Assembly: GCA_002394965.1 (NCBI GenBank)
Contig: DGVL01000119.1
Span: forward strand, 1-21,580
Direction: 5' to 3'
Source: Lachnospira sp. UBA4285
GTDB taxonomy: Bacteria; Bacillota; Clostridia; Lachnospirales; Lachnospiraceae
Length of the DNA: 21,580 bases
Position 1 is the stretch's first letter; each line of letters begins with the position of its first letter. The position numbers and the translations under genes are program-made. Shown piece after piece: positions 1-8,264 of this stretch. The notes below the pieces were generated by a model. It did not search any database. It was not told the origin of the DNA and saw only the letters and a program-made list of their open reading frames with translations.

Positions 1-179
1 TTGTCACGCCGGAGAATCTGGCGAAGGCGCTCGCGGCGGCAGAAGAGCTGGAGACGGCAGATCCGGAGATCGTACAGGTGAGGATTGCCAGAGGAAAGGC
101 TGTCGGAGATGTGCATCTGATGGTGGCACACAACCCGGTTACTGTTGTTGCGCTGGCGGGCAGTCGGAGGCAGAGATGA
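1..179 (+). CDS. cbiT: Cobalt-precorrin-7 (C15)-methyltransferase (decarboxylating), C-terminal end, partial
   Basis: This is the 3' end of a gene that enters from the left; its frame starts at base 3 and ends with TGA at 177-179. The 58 visible residues (VTPENLAKALAAAEEL, then VQVRIARGK, then HLMVAHNPVTVVAL) match the C-terminal strands of CbiT/CobL methyltransferases, which end in a typical 'H-x5-NP(V)' segment. CbiT methylates C15 and decarboxylates the C12 acetate of cobalt-precorrin-7, using S-adenosylmethionine. In many clostridia it is fused behind CbiE, and the fusion cannot be tested because the N-terminus lies outside the window. Its stop overlaps the next ATG (ATGA), so it is translationally coupled to cbiD. 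The family call rests on a short tail plus operon context. Confidence 0.75.
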   Translation, partial: VTPENLAKALAAAEELETADPEIVQVRIARGKAVGDVHLMVAHNPVTVVALAGSRRQR

Positions 180-1324
180 CGGACGCGGGACAGGGCTGGA
201 TATACAGCGGCGGGAAGAAGCTGCGGTGCGGATACACGACAGGGAGCTGCGCGGCGGGCGCTGCGAGGGCTGCCGCAAAGATGCTCTTTGAAAGACAGGT
301 CTGCACGGCGGTGCACATCAGCACCCCGGCCGGGAAGACGCTCATTCTTCCGGTCGAGCAGCCGCTGCTGGAAGAATCGTCTGCGTCCTGCGCGGTGCGA
401 AAGGACGGCGGAGACGATGCGGACGCGACGGACGGGCTGCTCATCTTCGCGAAGGCCGAGAGAATTCCGGGCGCGGGGCAGGTTGTGATCTGCGGCGGGC
501 CGGGGGTCGGCGTCGTGACAAAGCCCGGCCTTGACAGACCCGTGGGCGATGCGGCGATTAACTCGGTACCTAGAAGCATGATCCGCCGGGAGGTTGGCGA
601 AGTGCTTGACGAGGAGGGGGCAGAGGGCGGTGTGCGGATCACACTTTCTGTACCGGGCGGCGAGGAGGCGGCCAGAAAGACGTTCAACGGGAAGCTCGGG
701 ATCACCGGCGGCATCTCGATTTTGGGGACGAGCGGGATCGTGGAGCCGATGAGCGAGAAGGCGCTGCTGGACACGATCCGCGCAGAGCTGTCCCAGCGGC
801 GCGCGCTAAGAGATACAGACCTCATCATCGCACCCGGGAATTTCGGGCTGAAATTTCTTTCGGAGCAATACGGCATCGCGCCGGAGCGCGCCGTCATCTG
901 CTCGAATTTCCTGGGGGATGCACTGGACATGGCGGTGGAAGACGGCTTTTCAAGTGCCCTTATTGTCGGGCACATCGGGAAGCTGGTGAAAGTCGGCAGC
1001 GGCATCTTCAACACCCACTCGCACATCGCGGACGGGCGGATGGAGACGCTGGCCGCGTGCGGCGTAGAAGCCTGGGCAGACGAGGCGGCGCTTCGCCGGG
1101 TGCTCTCCTGCAACACGACGGAGGACGCGATTGAGTCGATGATGAAAGACGGAATCTGGGATGCGGTCCTCTCCCGGCTTCTTGTCCGCATCGACCGCAG
1201 GCTCTCTGAGCGGGTGCGGGGCGAACTGAAGACGGGGTGTGTGCTGTTTTCTTCCCGCCAGGGACTTTTGGGACAGACAGCCGCGGCCGGAGAGCTTCTT
1301 GCCCGGGCGGAGGCAGATGTATGA
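176..1324 (+). CDS. cbiD: Cobalt-precorrin-5B (C1)-methyltransferase CbiD
   Basis: The product has 382 aa, normal for CbiD. The family signature LRCGYTTGSCAAGAARAAA lies near the N-terminus (about residues 17-35). GGPGVGVVTKPGL, the GGISILGTSGIVEPMSEKAL block and the C-terminal GHIGKLVKVGSGIFNTHS block are all present. CbiD methylates C1 of cobalt-precorrin-5B with S-adenosylmethionine, the anaerobic counterpart of CobF. The ATG at 176 overlaps the cbiT stop, and GGAGG at 166-170 is 5 nt upstream, which fixes the start. CbiD occurs only in the oxygen-independent route, so this gene types the pathway. A 30-bp gap carrying an AAAGGAG site separates it from cbiF. Confidence 0.96.
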   Translation: MTDAGQGWIYSGGKKLRCGYTTGSCAAGAARAAAKMLFERQVCTAVHISTPAGKTLILPVEQPLLEESSASCAVRKDGGDDADATDGLLIFAKAERIPGAGQVVICGGPGVGVVTKPGLDRPVGDAAINSVPRSMIRREVGEVLDEEGAEGGVRITLSVPGGEEAARKTFNGKLGITGGISILGTSGIVEPMSEKALLDTIRAELSQRRALRDTDLIIAPGNFGLKFLSEQYGIAPERAVICSNFLGDALDMAVEDGFSSALIVGHIGKLVKVGSGIFNTHSHIADGRMETLAACGVEAWADEAALRRVLSCNTTEDAIESMMKDGIWDAVLSRLLVRIDRRLSERVRGELKTGCVLFSSRQGLLGQTAAAGELLARAEADV

Positions 1325-1354
1325 GAGGAGCGGCAAGGCCGGAAAGGAGTCGGT

Positions 1355-2167
1355 ATGGTATACTTTGTCGGCGCCGGAAGCGGCGCGCCGGACCTCATAA
1401 CTGTCCGGGGGCAGCGGCTGCTCTCGGGCGCGGATGTGGTCATCTACGCGGGATCGCTCGTGAACCCGGAGCTGCTGAAAAGCGTGAAGGCGGGATGTGC
1501 GCTGTATGACAGTGCGAAGATGACGCTGGAACAGGTGATTCAGACGATGGAGCGCGCGGAGGAAAAGAACCTCATGACGGTCCGGCTTCACACCGGCGAT
1601 CCGTCTCTTTACGGCGCGGTGCGGGAGCAGATGGATGCGCTGCGCCGCCGTCAGATTCCCTTTGCGGTGTGCCCGGGGGTAAGCTCTTTTCAGGCGGCCG
1701 CGGCGGCTCTGCAGTGTGAGTACACGCTCCCGGGAGTCAGCCAGACCGTCATTCTGACCCGCTGCCCGGGCCGCACGCCGGTTCCGGAAAAAGAGTCGCT
1801 GGCGGCTCTTGCATCGCACAGGGCATCCATGGTGCTGTTTCTTTCCGCCGGAAGAACAGAGCAGGTCATGCGGGAGCTGATACATGGCGGCTATCCGCCG
1901 GACACACCGGCCGCCATCTGCTATCATCTGGGGTTTCCGGACGAGAAGAGAATCTGCTGCCGCCTGGACAGTCTTTCCAGGTGCGCGCAGGAAAACGGCA
2001 TACATAAGACAGCGCTGCTGCTGGTGGGAGGATTTCTTGGAGACACATATGACAGATCAAAGCTGTACGACCCGGGATTTTCAACCGGGTACCGCAGCGC
2101 CGATCCGGCTGCTCACCTACACGAAGACGGGGGCAGTGACAGAGGAGAAGCTCATCCGGTACCTTAA
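1355..2167 (+). CDS. cbiF: Cobalt-precorrin-4 C11-methyltransferase CbiF
   Basis: The product has 270 aa and a tetrapyrrole methylase fold. The N-terminal VYFVGAGSGAPDLITVRG and YAGSLVNP segments are followed by RLHTGDPSLYGA, the S-adenosylmethionine-binding PGVSSFQAAAAAL, and the CbiF-type C-terminus CAQENGIHKTALLLVGGFLG. It methylates C11 of cobalt-precorrin-4, using SAM. The start at 1355 has AAAGGAG (1343-1349) 5 nt upstream. The recognisable family sequence ends near 'YDRSKLYDPGFSTGYR'. The last roughly 20-25 residues are extra and lie on top of the start of the CbiG-CbiJ gene, a 119-nt overlap in a different frame. Confidence 0.96.
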   Translation: MVYFVGAGSGAPDLITVRGQRLLSGADVVIYAGSLVNPELLKSVKAGCALYDSAKMTLEQVIQTMERAEEKNLMTVRLHTGDPSLYGAVREQMDALRRRQIPFAVCPGVSSFQAAAAALQCEYTLPGVSQTVILTRCPGRTPVPEKESLAALASHRASMVLFLSAGRTEQVMRELIHGGYPPDTPAAICYHLGFPDEKRICCRLDSLSRCAQENGIHKTALLLVGGFLGDTYDRSKLYDPGFSTGYRSADPAAHLHEDGGSDRGEAHPVP

Positions 2168-3911
2168 AGATCGCGGTGCTGTCTGCGGCGGGTATCTTTT
2201 CGACCGGTACACATGCGCCGGACTTGTGCCGTTTCACGACGGAAAGGCGCTGGTGCGCGAGGCATTTGAAGAAAAGTCCCCACTTGTCTTTATCAGTGCC
2301 GCCGGCATCGCCGTCCGTCTCATCGCGCCGTTGGTTCGGGACAAACGATGGGACAGTCCGGTCCTTGTGATTGATCCGCAGGGTCAGTATGTGATCCCGA
2401 TTCTATCCGGGCACATCGGCGGCGCCAATGCGCTTGCGCGGTGCCTCGCAGAAGCGCTTGGCGCAAAGGCCATCCTGACGACGGCCACCGATGCACAGGG
2501 ACGCTTTGCTGTGGACACGTTCGCGGCGCAGCATGACTGCGCGATTGATGACATGCGGGCGGCAAAGGAGATCGCCGTGAGGGCGCTTACGGGCGCGCCG
2601 GTGCGCATATGGGCTGACCCGCAGGTAAGAGACCTTTTCCCGGAACTGCGGGACACCCGGAATGAGACGTGTGGCAGGAAACAGGCAGAAGAAGCCGCGG
2701 CGTACGAGATGGCTCAAACCCCGGACGGCGCGGATGTCATTATTTCCATGAAAACGGCAGGGGCAGGCGATGCCGGTGCCCTGCGGCTCGTCCCGAGGCG
2801 GCTTGTCGCAGGCGTGGGCTGCCGGAGAGGCACCGGGAAGGATGACATCCTCTCGGCCATCCGCGACACACTTCAGGAACAGCAGTTTGATCTTCGGGCC
2901 CTATGCGCGCTCACCTCGATTGACCGGAAAGAAGACGAGCCGGGAATGCGGGAGGCGGCCGGGGCGCTTGGCGTGCCCTTTCTGACCTTCCCGGCCGACG
3001 CGCTGGCACAGGTGCCCGGCAGCGTCAGTGCGTCCGCCTTTGTGCAGGACGTCACCGGGGTTGACAATGTCTGCGAGCGCAGCGCGCTTACGTCAGGGAC
3101 TAAGCTTCTGATACAAAAGACGGTGAAGCGCCATGTGACCGTCGCCGCGGCACTCACGGACTTTGAATTTCTGCTCTTTGGCGGAACGACGGAAGGAAAG
3201 GAACTTGTAGAATTCCTGGAGCAGGCGCACCGCAGGAGTCTTGTGCTTGTGGCGACTCCCTACGGTGCTGAAGTCCTGCCGTCAGGCATGAAGTATGTCC
3301 GGGTGCTTGTCGGGCGGCAGGACGCGCCGCAGATGGAGAAGCTTTTTGAAATCACGCGCCCGCGCTGCGTCATCGACGCGACGCACCCTTATGCCGAAAG
3401 GGTGAGCGCCGCGATCCGCGCGGCAGCTGAAAAGACTGGCAGGAGAGTCATCCGCGTGAAGCGGGAGGAGACGCCGGAGATCAAAGGAGCCGCGTACTTC
3501 AGCGATGCGGCCCGGGCTGTGGCGTTTCTCTCCTGCACGGACGGGAACATCCTGCTCACGACAGGGAACAAGGACCTGCCCGTGTACGCCGGCGTGCGGG
3601 ATGCGAAGGAGCGCCTGTACGCAAGAGTTCTTCCGCACTCGGTGCAGGCTGCCAGGGAAGCGGGGATCCGGGAGGAGCACATTCTGGCGGCGGAGGGACC
3701 ATTTACCATGGAGGAAAACGTCTGCGCGATCCGGGGCTGCGGCGCCAGATTTCTGGTAACCAAGGACTCGGGCGCGCCGGGCGGTATGGCAGAAAAGGTG
3801 CGGGCGGCGGAGGTGAGCGGCTGTGCCCTGCTCGTAATACGCCGCCCGCGGGAGGATGCACCGGACGCAGTAAGCGTATCGCGGTGCCAGGAGGTGCTTC
3901 GTGATCTGTGA
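2049..3911 (+). CDS. cbiG-cbiJ: CbiG-CbiJ fusion: cobalt-precorrin-5A hydrolase / cobalt-precorrin-6A reductase
   Basis: This is a 620-aa two-enzyme protein. Residues 1 to about 365 are CbiG, with VFISAAGIAVRLIAPLVRDK, ILSGHIGGANALA, TTATDAQGRFAVD, and a C-terminal domain with VAGVGCRRGTGKDDI and LTSIDRKEDEPGM. CbiG opens the ring-A delta-lactone and releases acetaldehyde. From about residue 371 it is CbiJ/CobK, with FLLFGGTTEGKEL, VIDATHPYA, ILLTTGNKDL, AAEGPFTMEEN and LVTKDSGAPGG. CbiJ reduces the macrocycle with a nicotinamide cofactor. The open frame extends upstream to 1884, but that part is a shadow of cbiF. The ATG at 2049 has TGGAGA 5 nt upstream, and no in-frame start lies between it and the first conserved CbiG residues. 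The first 18 residues or so are therefore encoded inside cbiF. The two activities act close together in the pathway. Confidence 0.93.
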   Translation: MTDQSCTTRDFQPGTAAPIRLLTYTKTGAVTEEKLIRYLKDRGAVCGGYLFDRYTCAGLVPFHDGKALVREAFEEKSPLVFISAAGIAVRLIAPLVRDKRWDSPVLVIDPQGQYVIPILSGHIGGANALARCLAEALGAKAILTTATDAQGRFAVDTFAAQHDCAIDDMRAAKEIAVRALTGAPVRIWADPQVRDLFPELRDTRNETCGRKQAEEAAAYEMAQTPDGADVIISMKTAGAGDAGALRLVPRRLVAGVGCRRGTGKDDILSAIRDTLQEQQFDLRALCALTSIDRKEDEPGMREAAGALGVPFLTFPADALAQVPGSVSASAFVQDVTGVDNVCERSALTSGTKLLIQKTVKRHVTVAAALTDFEFLLFGGTTEGKELVEFLEQAHRRSLVLVATPYGAEVLPSGMKYVRVLVGRQDAPQMEKLFEITRPRCVIDATHPYAERVSAAIRAAAEKTGRRVIRVKREETPEIKGAAYFSDAARAVAFLSCTDGNILLTTGNKDLPVYAGVRDAKERLYARVLPHSVQAAREAGIREEHILAAEGPFTMEENVCAIRGCGARFLVTKDSGAPGGMAEKVRAAEVSGCALLVIRRPREDAPDAVSVSRCQEVLRDL

Positions 3912-5328
3912 CACACCGAGAATCCTTGTCGCGGGAACGGGAAGCGGCTGCGGCAAGACGACGGTGAGCATGGCGCTTCTGGCGGCACTGAAAAGCGGTC
4001 TGAATCTGCGCGCTTTCAAGTGCGGGCCGGACTACATCGACCCGATGTTTCATGAACGCGTGCTTCATGTCCCGTGCCGCAACCTGGACTCGTACCTGCT
4101 TTCCGCGGACACGGTGCGGTATCTGTTCGCAGAGAACAGTCGGGGCGCGGAACTTGCCCTGATCGAGGGTGTGATGGGGTATTTCGACGGCCTTGAAAAC
4201 GGCGACACGGGAAGCACGCACGAGATCGCGAAGATCCTGGAGGCGCCCGTGATCCTGGTGCTGAACTGCCGGGGGAGAAGCCGATCGGCCGCAGCGGAGC
4301 TTCTGGGGTTCCGGACATTTGCAGACGACGGGCTGATAGCCGGCGTCATCTTTAACGAGGCTTCGCCCGGAGTGGCGGGGGCTCTTGCTGAGCTTGCCCG
4401 GCAGGCGGGTGTGACGCCGCTCGGCTACATGCCCCGCATGAAGGCGTCGCTCGCGAGCCGGCATCTGGGCCTTGTCACGCCGGATGAGTCGGCGGATCTG
4501 CAGGAGCAGATTGAAGAGCTCGGGCGTATGGCAGAAGCGACACTTGACCTGGATGGGATTGTGCGCCTGGCGCGCGGGGCCGCGCCGCTTGCCGTGGCGC
4601 AGCCGGCTCTGCCTGCGGGCGCGGGAGATCTCGCGACAGACTTCGTGGCGCAGAGAGCACCTGGTAGGGAAAGCGTCACGATCGGCGTGGCGCGGGACGC
4701 GGCGTTCTGTTTTCTGTACGAGGACAACCTGAGACTGCTGGAAAGACTCGGCGCGAGGCTGGTGTTTTTCTCCCCTCTCACAGACACGAGGCTTCCGGAG
4801 GGGATATCGGGGCTCTACCTTTGCGGCGGGTATCCGGAACTTTACGCGCGGCAGCTGTCCGCCAACCGGGCGATGCTTGAATCCGTGCGCAGGGCCGCTG
4901 CCTGCGGCATGCCGGCATTGGCCGAGTGCGGCGGATTTCTGTATCTGCACGACAGCCTCGCAGACCCGGACGGAGAGGTGTACCAGATGGCGGGCGTGAT
5001 CCCGGCTGCGGTGTGCTTCACACAGAAGCTGCAGCACTTCGGCTATGTCAGTCTGCAGGCCGGAAAAGACACCCTGCTGCTGCCGAAGGGAGGGTGCGTG
5101 CGGGCCCACGAGTTCCACCGGACGGTATCCGGCGCGAAGCAGGACGCCTTCACCGTGCGCAAGGGCGACCGGCAGTGGGGCGGATATATTGCGGAGGGGA
5201 ATCTGCTCGCGGGCTACCCGCACATCCACTTCTGGTCGGATCCGCGGATGGCAGCGCGCTTCATCGGCCGATGCAGAGAGTGGGCGGCGCGCCTGCCTGG
5301 AAAGGATTTTCATAATGAGAGAAATTGA
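3901..5328 (+). CDS. cbiA: Cobyrinic acid a,c-diamide synthase CbiA
   Basis: The product has 475 aa and starts with GTG. AGGAGG at 3889-3894 sits 6 nt upstream, and the start overlaps the previous stop by 11 nt. The N-terminal ATPase half has the P-loop GTGSGCGKTT (residues 12-21), FKCGPDYIDPMFH, and LIEGVMGYFDGLE. The C-terminal class I glutamine amidotransferase half has LYLCGGYPELYA, the nucleophile Cys343 in AECGGF, and the His441/His443 region YPHIHF. CbiA uses ATP and glutamine to amidate the a and c side chains of cobyrinate. A long minus-strand open frame over this gene is a GC-composition shadow. Confidence 0.96.
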   Translation: MICDTPRILVAGTGSGCGKTTVSMALLAALKSGLNLRAFKCGPDYIDPMFHERVLHVPCRNLDSYLLSADTVRYLFAENSRGAELALIEGVMGYFDGLENGDTGSTHEIAKILEAPVILVLNCRGRSRSAAAELLGFRTFADDGLIAGVIFNEASPGVAGALAELARQAGVTPLGYMPRMKASLASRHLGLVTPDESADLQEQIEELGRMAEATLDLDGIVRLARGAAPLAVAQPALPAGAGDLATDFVAQRAPGRESVTIGVARDAAFCFLYEDNLRLLERLGARLVFFSPLTDTRLPEGISGLYLCGGYPELYARQLSANRAMLESVRRAAACGMPALAECGGFLYLHDSLADPDGEVYQMAGVIPAAVCFTQKLQHFGYVSLQAGKDTLLLPKGGCVRAHEFHRTVSGAKQDAFTVRKGDRQWGGYIAEGNLLAGYPHIHFWSDPRMAARFIGRCREWAARLPGKDFHNERN

Positions 5329-5944
5329 ACTGGTCCCGCCGGATAAGATCGAGGAGAAGAGCTTTGCCATCATCCGGGAGAACCTGAGCAGGACCGGCCT
5401 TTCGGACGGCCAGATGCAGGTGCTGCTGCGTGTGATCCACACGACGGCGGATTTTGATTATGAGAAGAATCTGGTGTTCACGGAGGGCGCGGTCAGGACG
5501 GCGAAGGAGCTGCTTGCCCGGGGCACGGACATAGTGACGGACACGGCCATGGCGGCTGCCGGAATTCACAAGCGCAGTCTCACGAGGCTTGGCGGAAAGG
5601 TCCTGAACTTTCTTGCGGACCCGGATGTCGCGCGGGAGGCCAGGGAGCGGGGGCTTACGCGCTCCTGGGTAAGCATGGAAAGGGCCGCGGCGCTTGCGCG
5701 GCCTTTGATCTTTGCCATAGGGAATGCGCCGACGGCGCTGCTGTCTCTGGCAGAGCTGATGGACAGGGGATACTGCCCGGCGCTCATCATCGCGGTTCCG
5801 GTCGGCTTTGTCAATGCGGAGCAGTCAAAGGAACTGATTCTGCAGAAGGGCGCCCCGTGCATCGCGGCGCGCGGGCGCAAGGGCGGCAGCAATGTGGCGG
5901 CGGCCATCGTGAACGCCCTGCTGTATCAGGTGACGGAGCGCTAG
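5315..5944 (+). CDS. cbiC: Cobalt-precorrin-8 methylmutase CbiC
   Basis: The product has 209 aa, the usual CbiC/CobH length. The family start IELVPPDKIEEKSFAII is present, with the catalytic histidine His42 in RVIHTTADFDY, TDTAMAAAGI, IGNAPTALL and the C-terminal RGRKGGSNVAAAIVNALLY. CbiC moves the C11 methyl to C12, giving cobyrinate. The open frame runs upstream to 5045, but the real start is the ATG at 5315, with AAAGGA at 5301-5306. The start overlaps the cbiA stop by 14 nt. Confidence 0.96.
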   Translation: MREIELVPPDKIEEKSFAIIRENLSRTGLSDGQMQVLLRVIHTTADFDYEKNLVFTEGAVRTAKELLARGTDIVTDTAMAAAGIHKRSLTRLGGKVLNFLADPDVAREARERGLTRSWVSMERAAALARPLIFAIGNAPTALLSLAELMDRGYCPALIIAVPVGFVNAEQSKELILQKGAPCIAARGRKGGSNVAAAIVNALLYQVTER

Positions 5945-5954
5945 GAGGTGGCAT

Positions 5955-6704
5955 TTGAAGAAGCTGTATGTGACGGGGATAGGCCCCGGCGGCATGGATG
6001 ACTGTACGATGCGCGCGGACAGGGCGCTTGCGGAATCGGAGACGGTAGTCGGCTACACGGCGTATCTTGACCTTGTGCGGGGGCGCTTCCCGGACAAGGG
6101 GTACATAAGTACCCCGATGGGCGGTGAGCTTGCGCGTGTCCGGAAGGCATTCGGATCGGCCGCCTCCGGGCGGACGACGTGTCTGATCTGTTCGGGCGAT
6201 GCGGGTGTGTACGGCATGGCGGGGCCGGCTCTTTTCATGGCGGATAAGTATCCGGATGTGAGCGTGGAGGTGATCCCGGGCGTCACGGCGGCAACGGGCG
6301 CCGCGGCTGTGCTCGGCGCGCCGCTCATGAATGACTTCTGCGCGATCTCTCTCTCCGATGATCTGACGCCCTGGGAGGTGATAGAGAAACGGCTGAGAGC
6401 TGCTGCCGCGGGGGACTTTGCCATAGCGCTCTACAATCCCAGAAGCCGCCGCCGTCCCCGCACGCTGGCCTGTGCGGTGAAGATCCTTAAAGACGCCGGG
6501 GTGCCGGAAGAAACCCCCTGCGGGCTTGCCGGCCGGATCGGGCGGGAAGGCGCCTGGAGCAGGCTGACGACTCTGGAGGAACTGGCAGACGATGAGCAGA
6601 TCGACATGTTCACGACCGTTGTGATCGGGAACAGCAGGACGCGCGTGAAGGACGGGCGGCTGATCACGGCCCGCGGATATGGAGGAGAGGAAGACGGTGG
6701 CTGA
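5955..6704 (+). CDS. cbiH: Cobalt-factor III C17-methyltransferase CbiH
   Basis: The product has 249 aa and starts with TTG at 5955. AGGAGG at 5943-5948 is 6 nt upstream and overlaps the cbiC TAG stop. Features: LYVTGIGPGGMDDCT, VVGYTAYLDLV, CLICSGDAGVYGMAGPAL, IPGVTAATGAAAVLGAPLMNDF and IALYNPRSRRRP, the last being characteristic of CbiH/CobJ. It methylates C17 and, in the anaerobic route, drives ring contraction to the delta-lactone cobalt-precorrin-4. The few residues after 'ARGYGGEE' are encoded over the cbiP ribosome-binding site. Confidence 0.95.
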   Translation: MKKLYVTGIGPGGMDDCTMRADRALAESETVVGYTAYLDLVRGRFPDKGYISTPMGGELARVRKAFGSAASGRTTCLICSGDAGVYGMAGPALFMADKYPDVSVEVIPGVTAATGAAAVLGAPLMNDFCAISLSDDLTPWEVIEKRLRAAAAGDFAIALYNPRSRRRPRTLACAVKILKDAGVPEETPCGLAGRIGREGAWSRLTTLEELADDEQIDMFTTVVIGNSRTRVKDGRLITARGYGGEEDGG

Positions 6705-8253
6705 GGTTCTGATGATCCAGGGCACGATGTCAGGTGCCGGAAAAAGTCTGATAACGGCTGGGCTTGCCCGCGTCTTTGCGCGCCGGGGGCTTGTTGTTGC
6801 GCCGTTTAAGTCCCAGAACATGTCGCTCAACTCCTTCATCACCGCCGAAGGGCTTGAGATGGGACGGGCGCAGGTCATGCAGGCGGAGGCGGCAGGCGTA
6901 GCGCCCCGCGCCGCCATGAACCCGATCCTCTTAAAGCCGTCCGGAGACACTTGCTCGCAGGTCATTGTCAACGGCCGAGTGCGCACCGTCATGGGCGCAA
7001 AGGCGTATTACCGGTACAGAAAGAATCTGATTCCGGACGTTCTGCAGGCGTTCCGGACACTGGAAAGGGATGCGGATCTGATTCTGATCGAGGGGGCCGG
7101 CTCGCCTGCCGAGATCAATCTGCGCAAGGATGACATCGTCAACATGGGGCTCGCGAAGATGGTGGGCGCCAATGTCCTGCTTGTCGGCGACATCGACCGA
7201 GGCGGCGTCTTTGCCCAGCTGTACGGAACGAAAGCGCTTCTGATGCCGGACGAGCAGGAGCTGCTGAAAGGCATGATCATCAACAAGTTCCGGGGCGACC
7301 AAAGTATCCTGGACCCCGGCATCCGGGAACTCGAGGAGCGCACCGCGTGCCCGGTGCTCGGCGTCGTCCCGTACATGCACCTGTCGCTTGACGACGAGGA
7401 CTCCCTGTCCGAGCGCCTGCAGCGGTGCGCTGCGCCGGGAAAGGCGGAATGCAGGCGCAACGCACACAGCGGGCAGGAGGCCTCCGGTGAGGCGCACTAC
7501 CCGGGCACGGATATCGCCGTCATCCGCTTCCCGCGCCTGTCGAACTTCACGGACTTTGACGTGTTTGATGAATTCCCGGACGTGAGCGTGCGGTATGTGA
7601 GCAACGTCCGACAGCTTGGCCGCCCGGATCTCGTTGTTCTGCCGGGCAGCAAGAACACGCCCGCAGACCTTGCGTGGCTGCGGCAGGAGGGACTGGCGGA
7701 TGCCGTCTGCCGCCTGGCGGGCGAAGGCGCACCGGTACTCGGGATCTGCGGCGGCTTCCAGATGCTGGGAGAATGGATTGCGGACCCGGAGCGCGTGGAG
7801 GTGCTTCACGGGACACCGGACACGGTCCGCGGACTCGGCCTGCTGCCGTGCCGCACGGTTCTGAAAGGTACCAAGACGACAAGACAGGTGCGCGGCGTGA
7901 TTCCGGAGACGGAAGGGGCGATGGCGATGCTCTCGGGGAAGCCCTTTGAAGGGTACGAGATTCACATGGGAGAGACGGTGGGGCCAGACGGGGCGCCGGT
8001 CACGTTTTTCTCCGCAGGGAACGTGCTTGGCACCTATGTGCACGGGCTTTTTGACAAAAAAGAGCCCGCCGCAGCACTCGTCAGCGCTCTGCGCGCTGTG
8101 GCGGGGCAGCCGCCTGCGCAATGCGTCCCGCCTGTCAGGGTGCAGGATTTGCGGCAGTTCCGGCAGTCGCAGTACGACCGGCTCGCCGATACGCTGGAGC
8201 AGTGCCTTGACATCCGGGCCATCGAGGCGCTTTTTAAGAAAGCGTCGGTCTGA
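6697..8253 (+). CDS. cbiP: Cobyric acid synthase CbiP (CobQ)
   Basis: The product has 518 aa from the GTG at 6697. An upstream in-frame ATG at 6679 would add six residues but has no ribosome-binding site. The GTG has GGAGGAGAGG (6681-6690) 6 nt upstream and gives the family-typical start AEVLMIQGTMSGAGKS, so I chose it. It overlaps cbiH by 8 nt. Features: P-loop (about residues 9-17), FKSQNMSLNSF, LIEGAGSPAEINL, VGDIDRGGVFA, INKFRGD, and a glutamine amidotransferase domain with Cys351 (ICGGFQML) and His449 (YVHGLF). It amidates the b, d, e and g side chains of adenosylcobyrinic acid a,c-diamide using ATP and glutamine. A short hydrophilic linker, RRNAHSGQEASGEAHY, joins the halves. Confidence 0.96.
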   Translation: MAEVLMIQGTMSGAGKSLITAGLARVFARRGLVVAPFKSQNMSLNSFITAEGLEMGRAQVMQAEAAGVAPRAAMNPILLKPSGDTCSQVIVNGRVRTVMGAKAYYRYRKNLIPDVLQAFRTLERDADLILIEGAGSPAEINLRKDDIVNMGLAKMVGANVLLVGDIDRGGVFAQLYGTKALLMPDEQELLKGMIINKFRGDQSILDPGIRELEERTACPVLGVVPYMHLSLDDEDSLSERLQRCAAPGKAECRRNAHSGQEASGEAHYPGTDIAVIRFPRLSNFTDFDVFDEFPDVSVRYVSNVRQLGRPDLVVLPGSKNTPADLAWLRQEGLADAVCRLAGEGAPVLGICGGFQMLGEWIADPERVEVLHGTPDTVRGLGLLPCRTVLKGTKTTRQVRGVIPETEGAMAMLSGKPFEGYEIHMGETVGPDGAPVTFFSAGNVLGTYVHGLFDKKEPAAALVSALRAVAGQPPAQCVPPVRVQDLRQFRQSQYDRLADTLEQCLDIRAIEALFKKASV

Positions 8254-8264
8254 AGGGGGAATTC

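Noticed and set aside
3703..5442. Very long minus-strand open frame opposite cbiA (also similar ones over cbiD, cbiF, cbiH, cbiP, cobT and cobS)
   Set aside because: They are products of high GC and codon bias in the real plus-strand genes, with arginine/proline-rich translations and no recognisable family motifs.
6679..6696. ATG at 6679 as the cbiP start
   Set aside because: No ribosome-binding site precedes it, whereas the GTG at 6697 has a strong one and gives the family-typical N-terminus.
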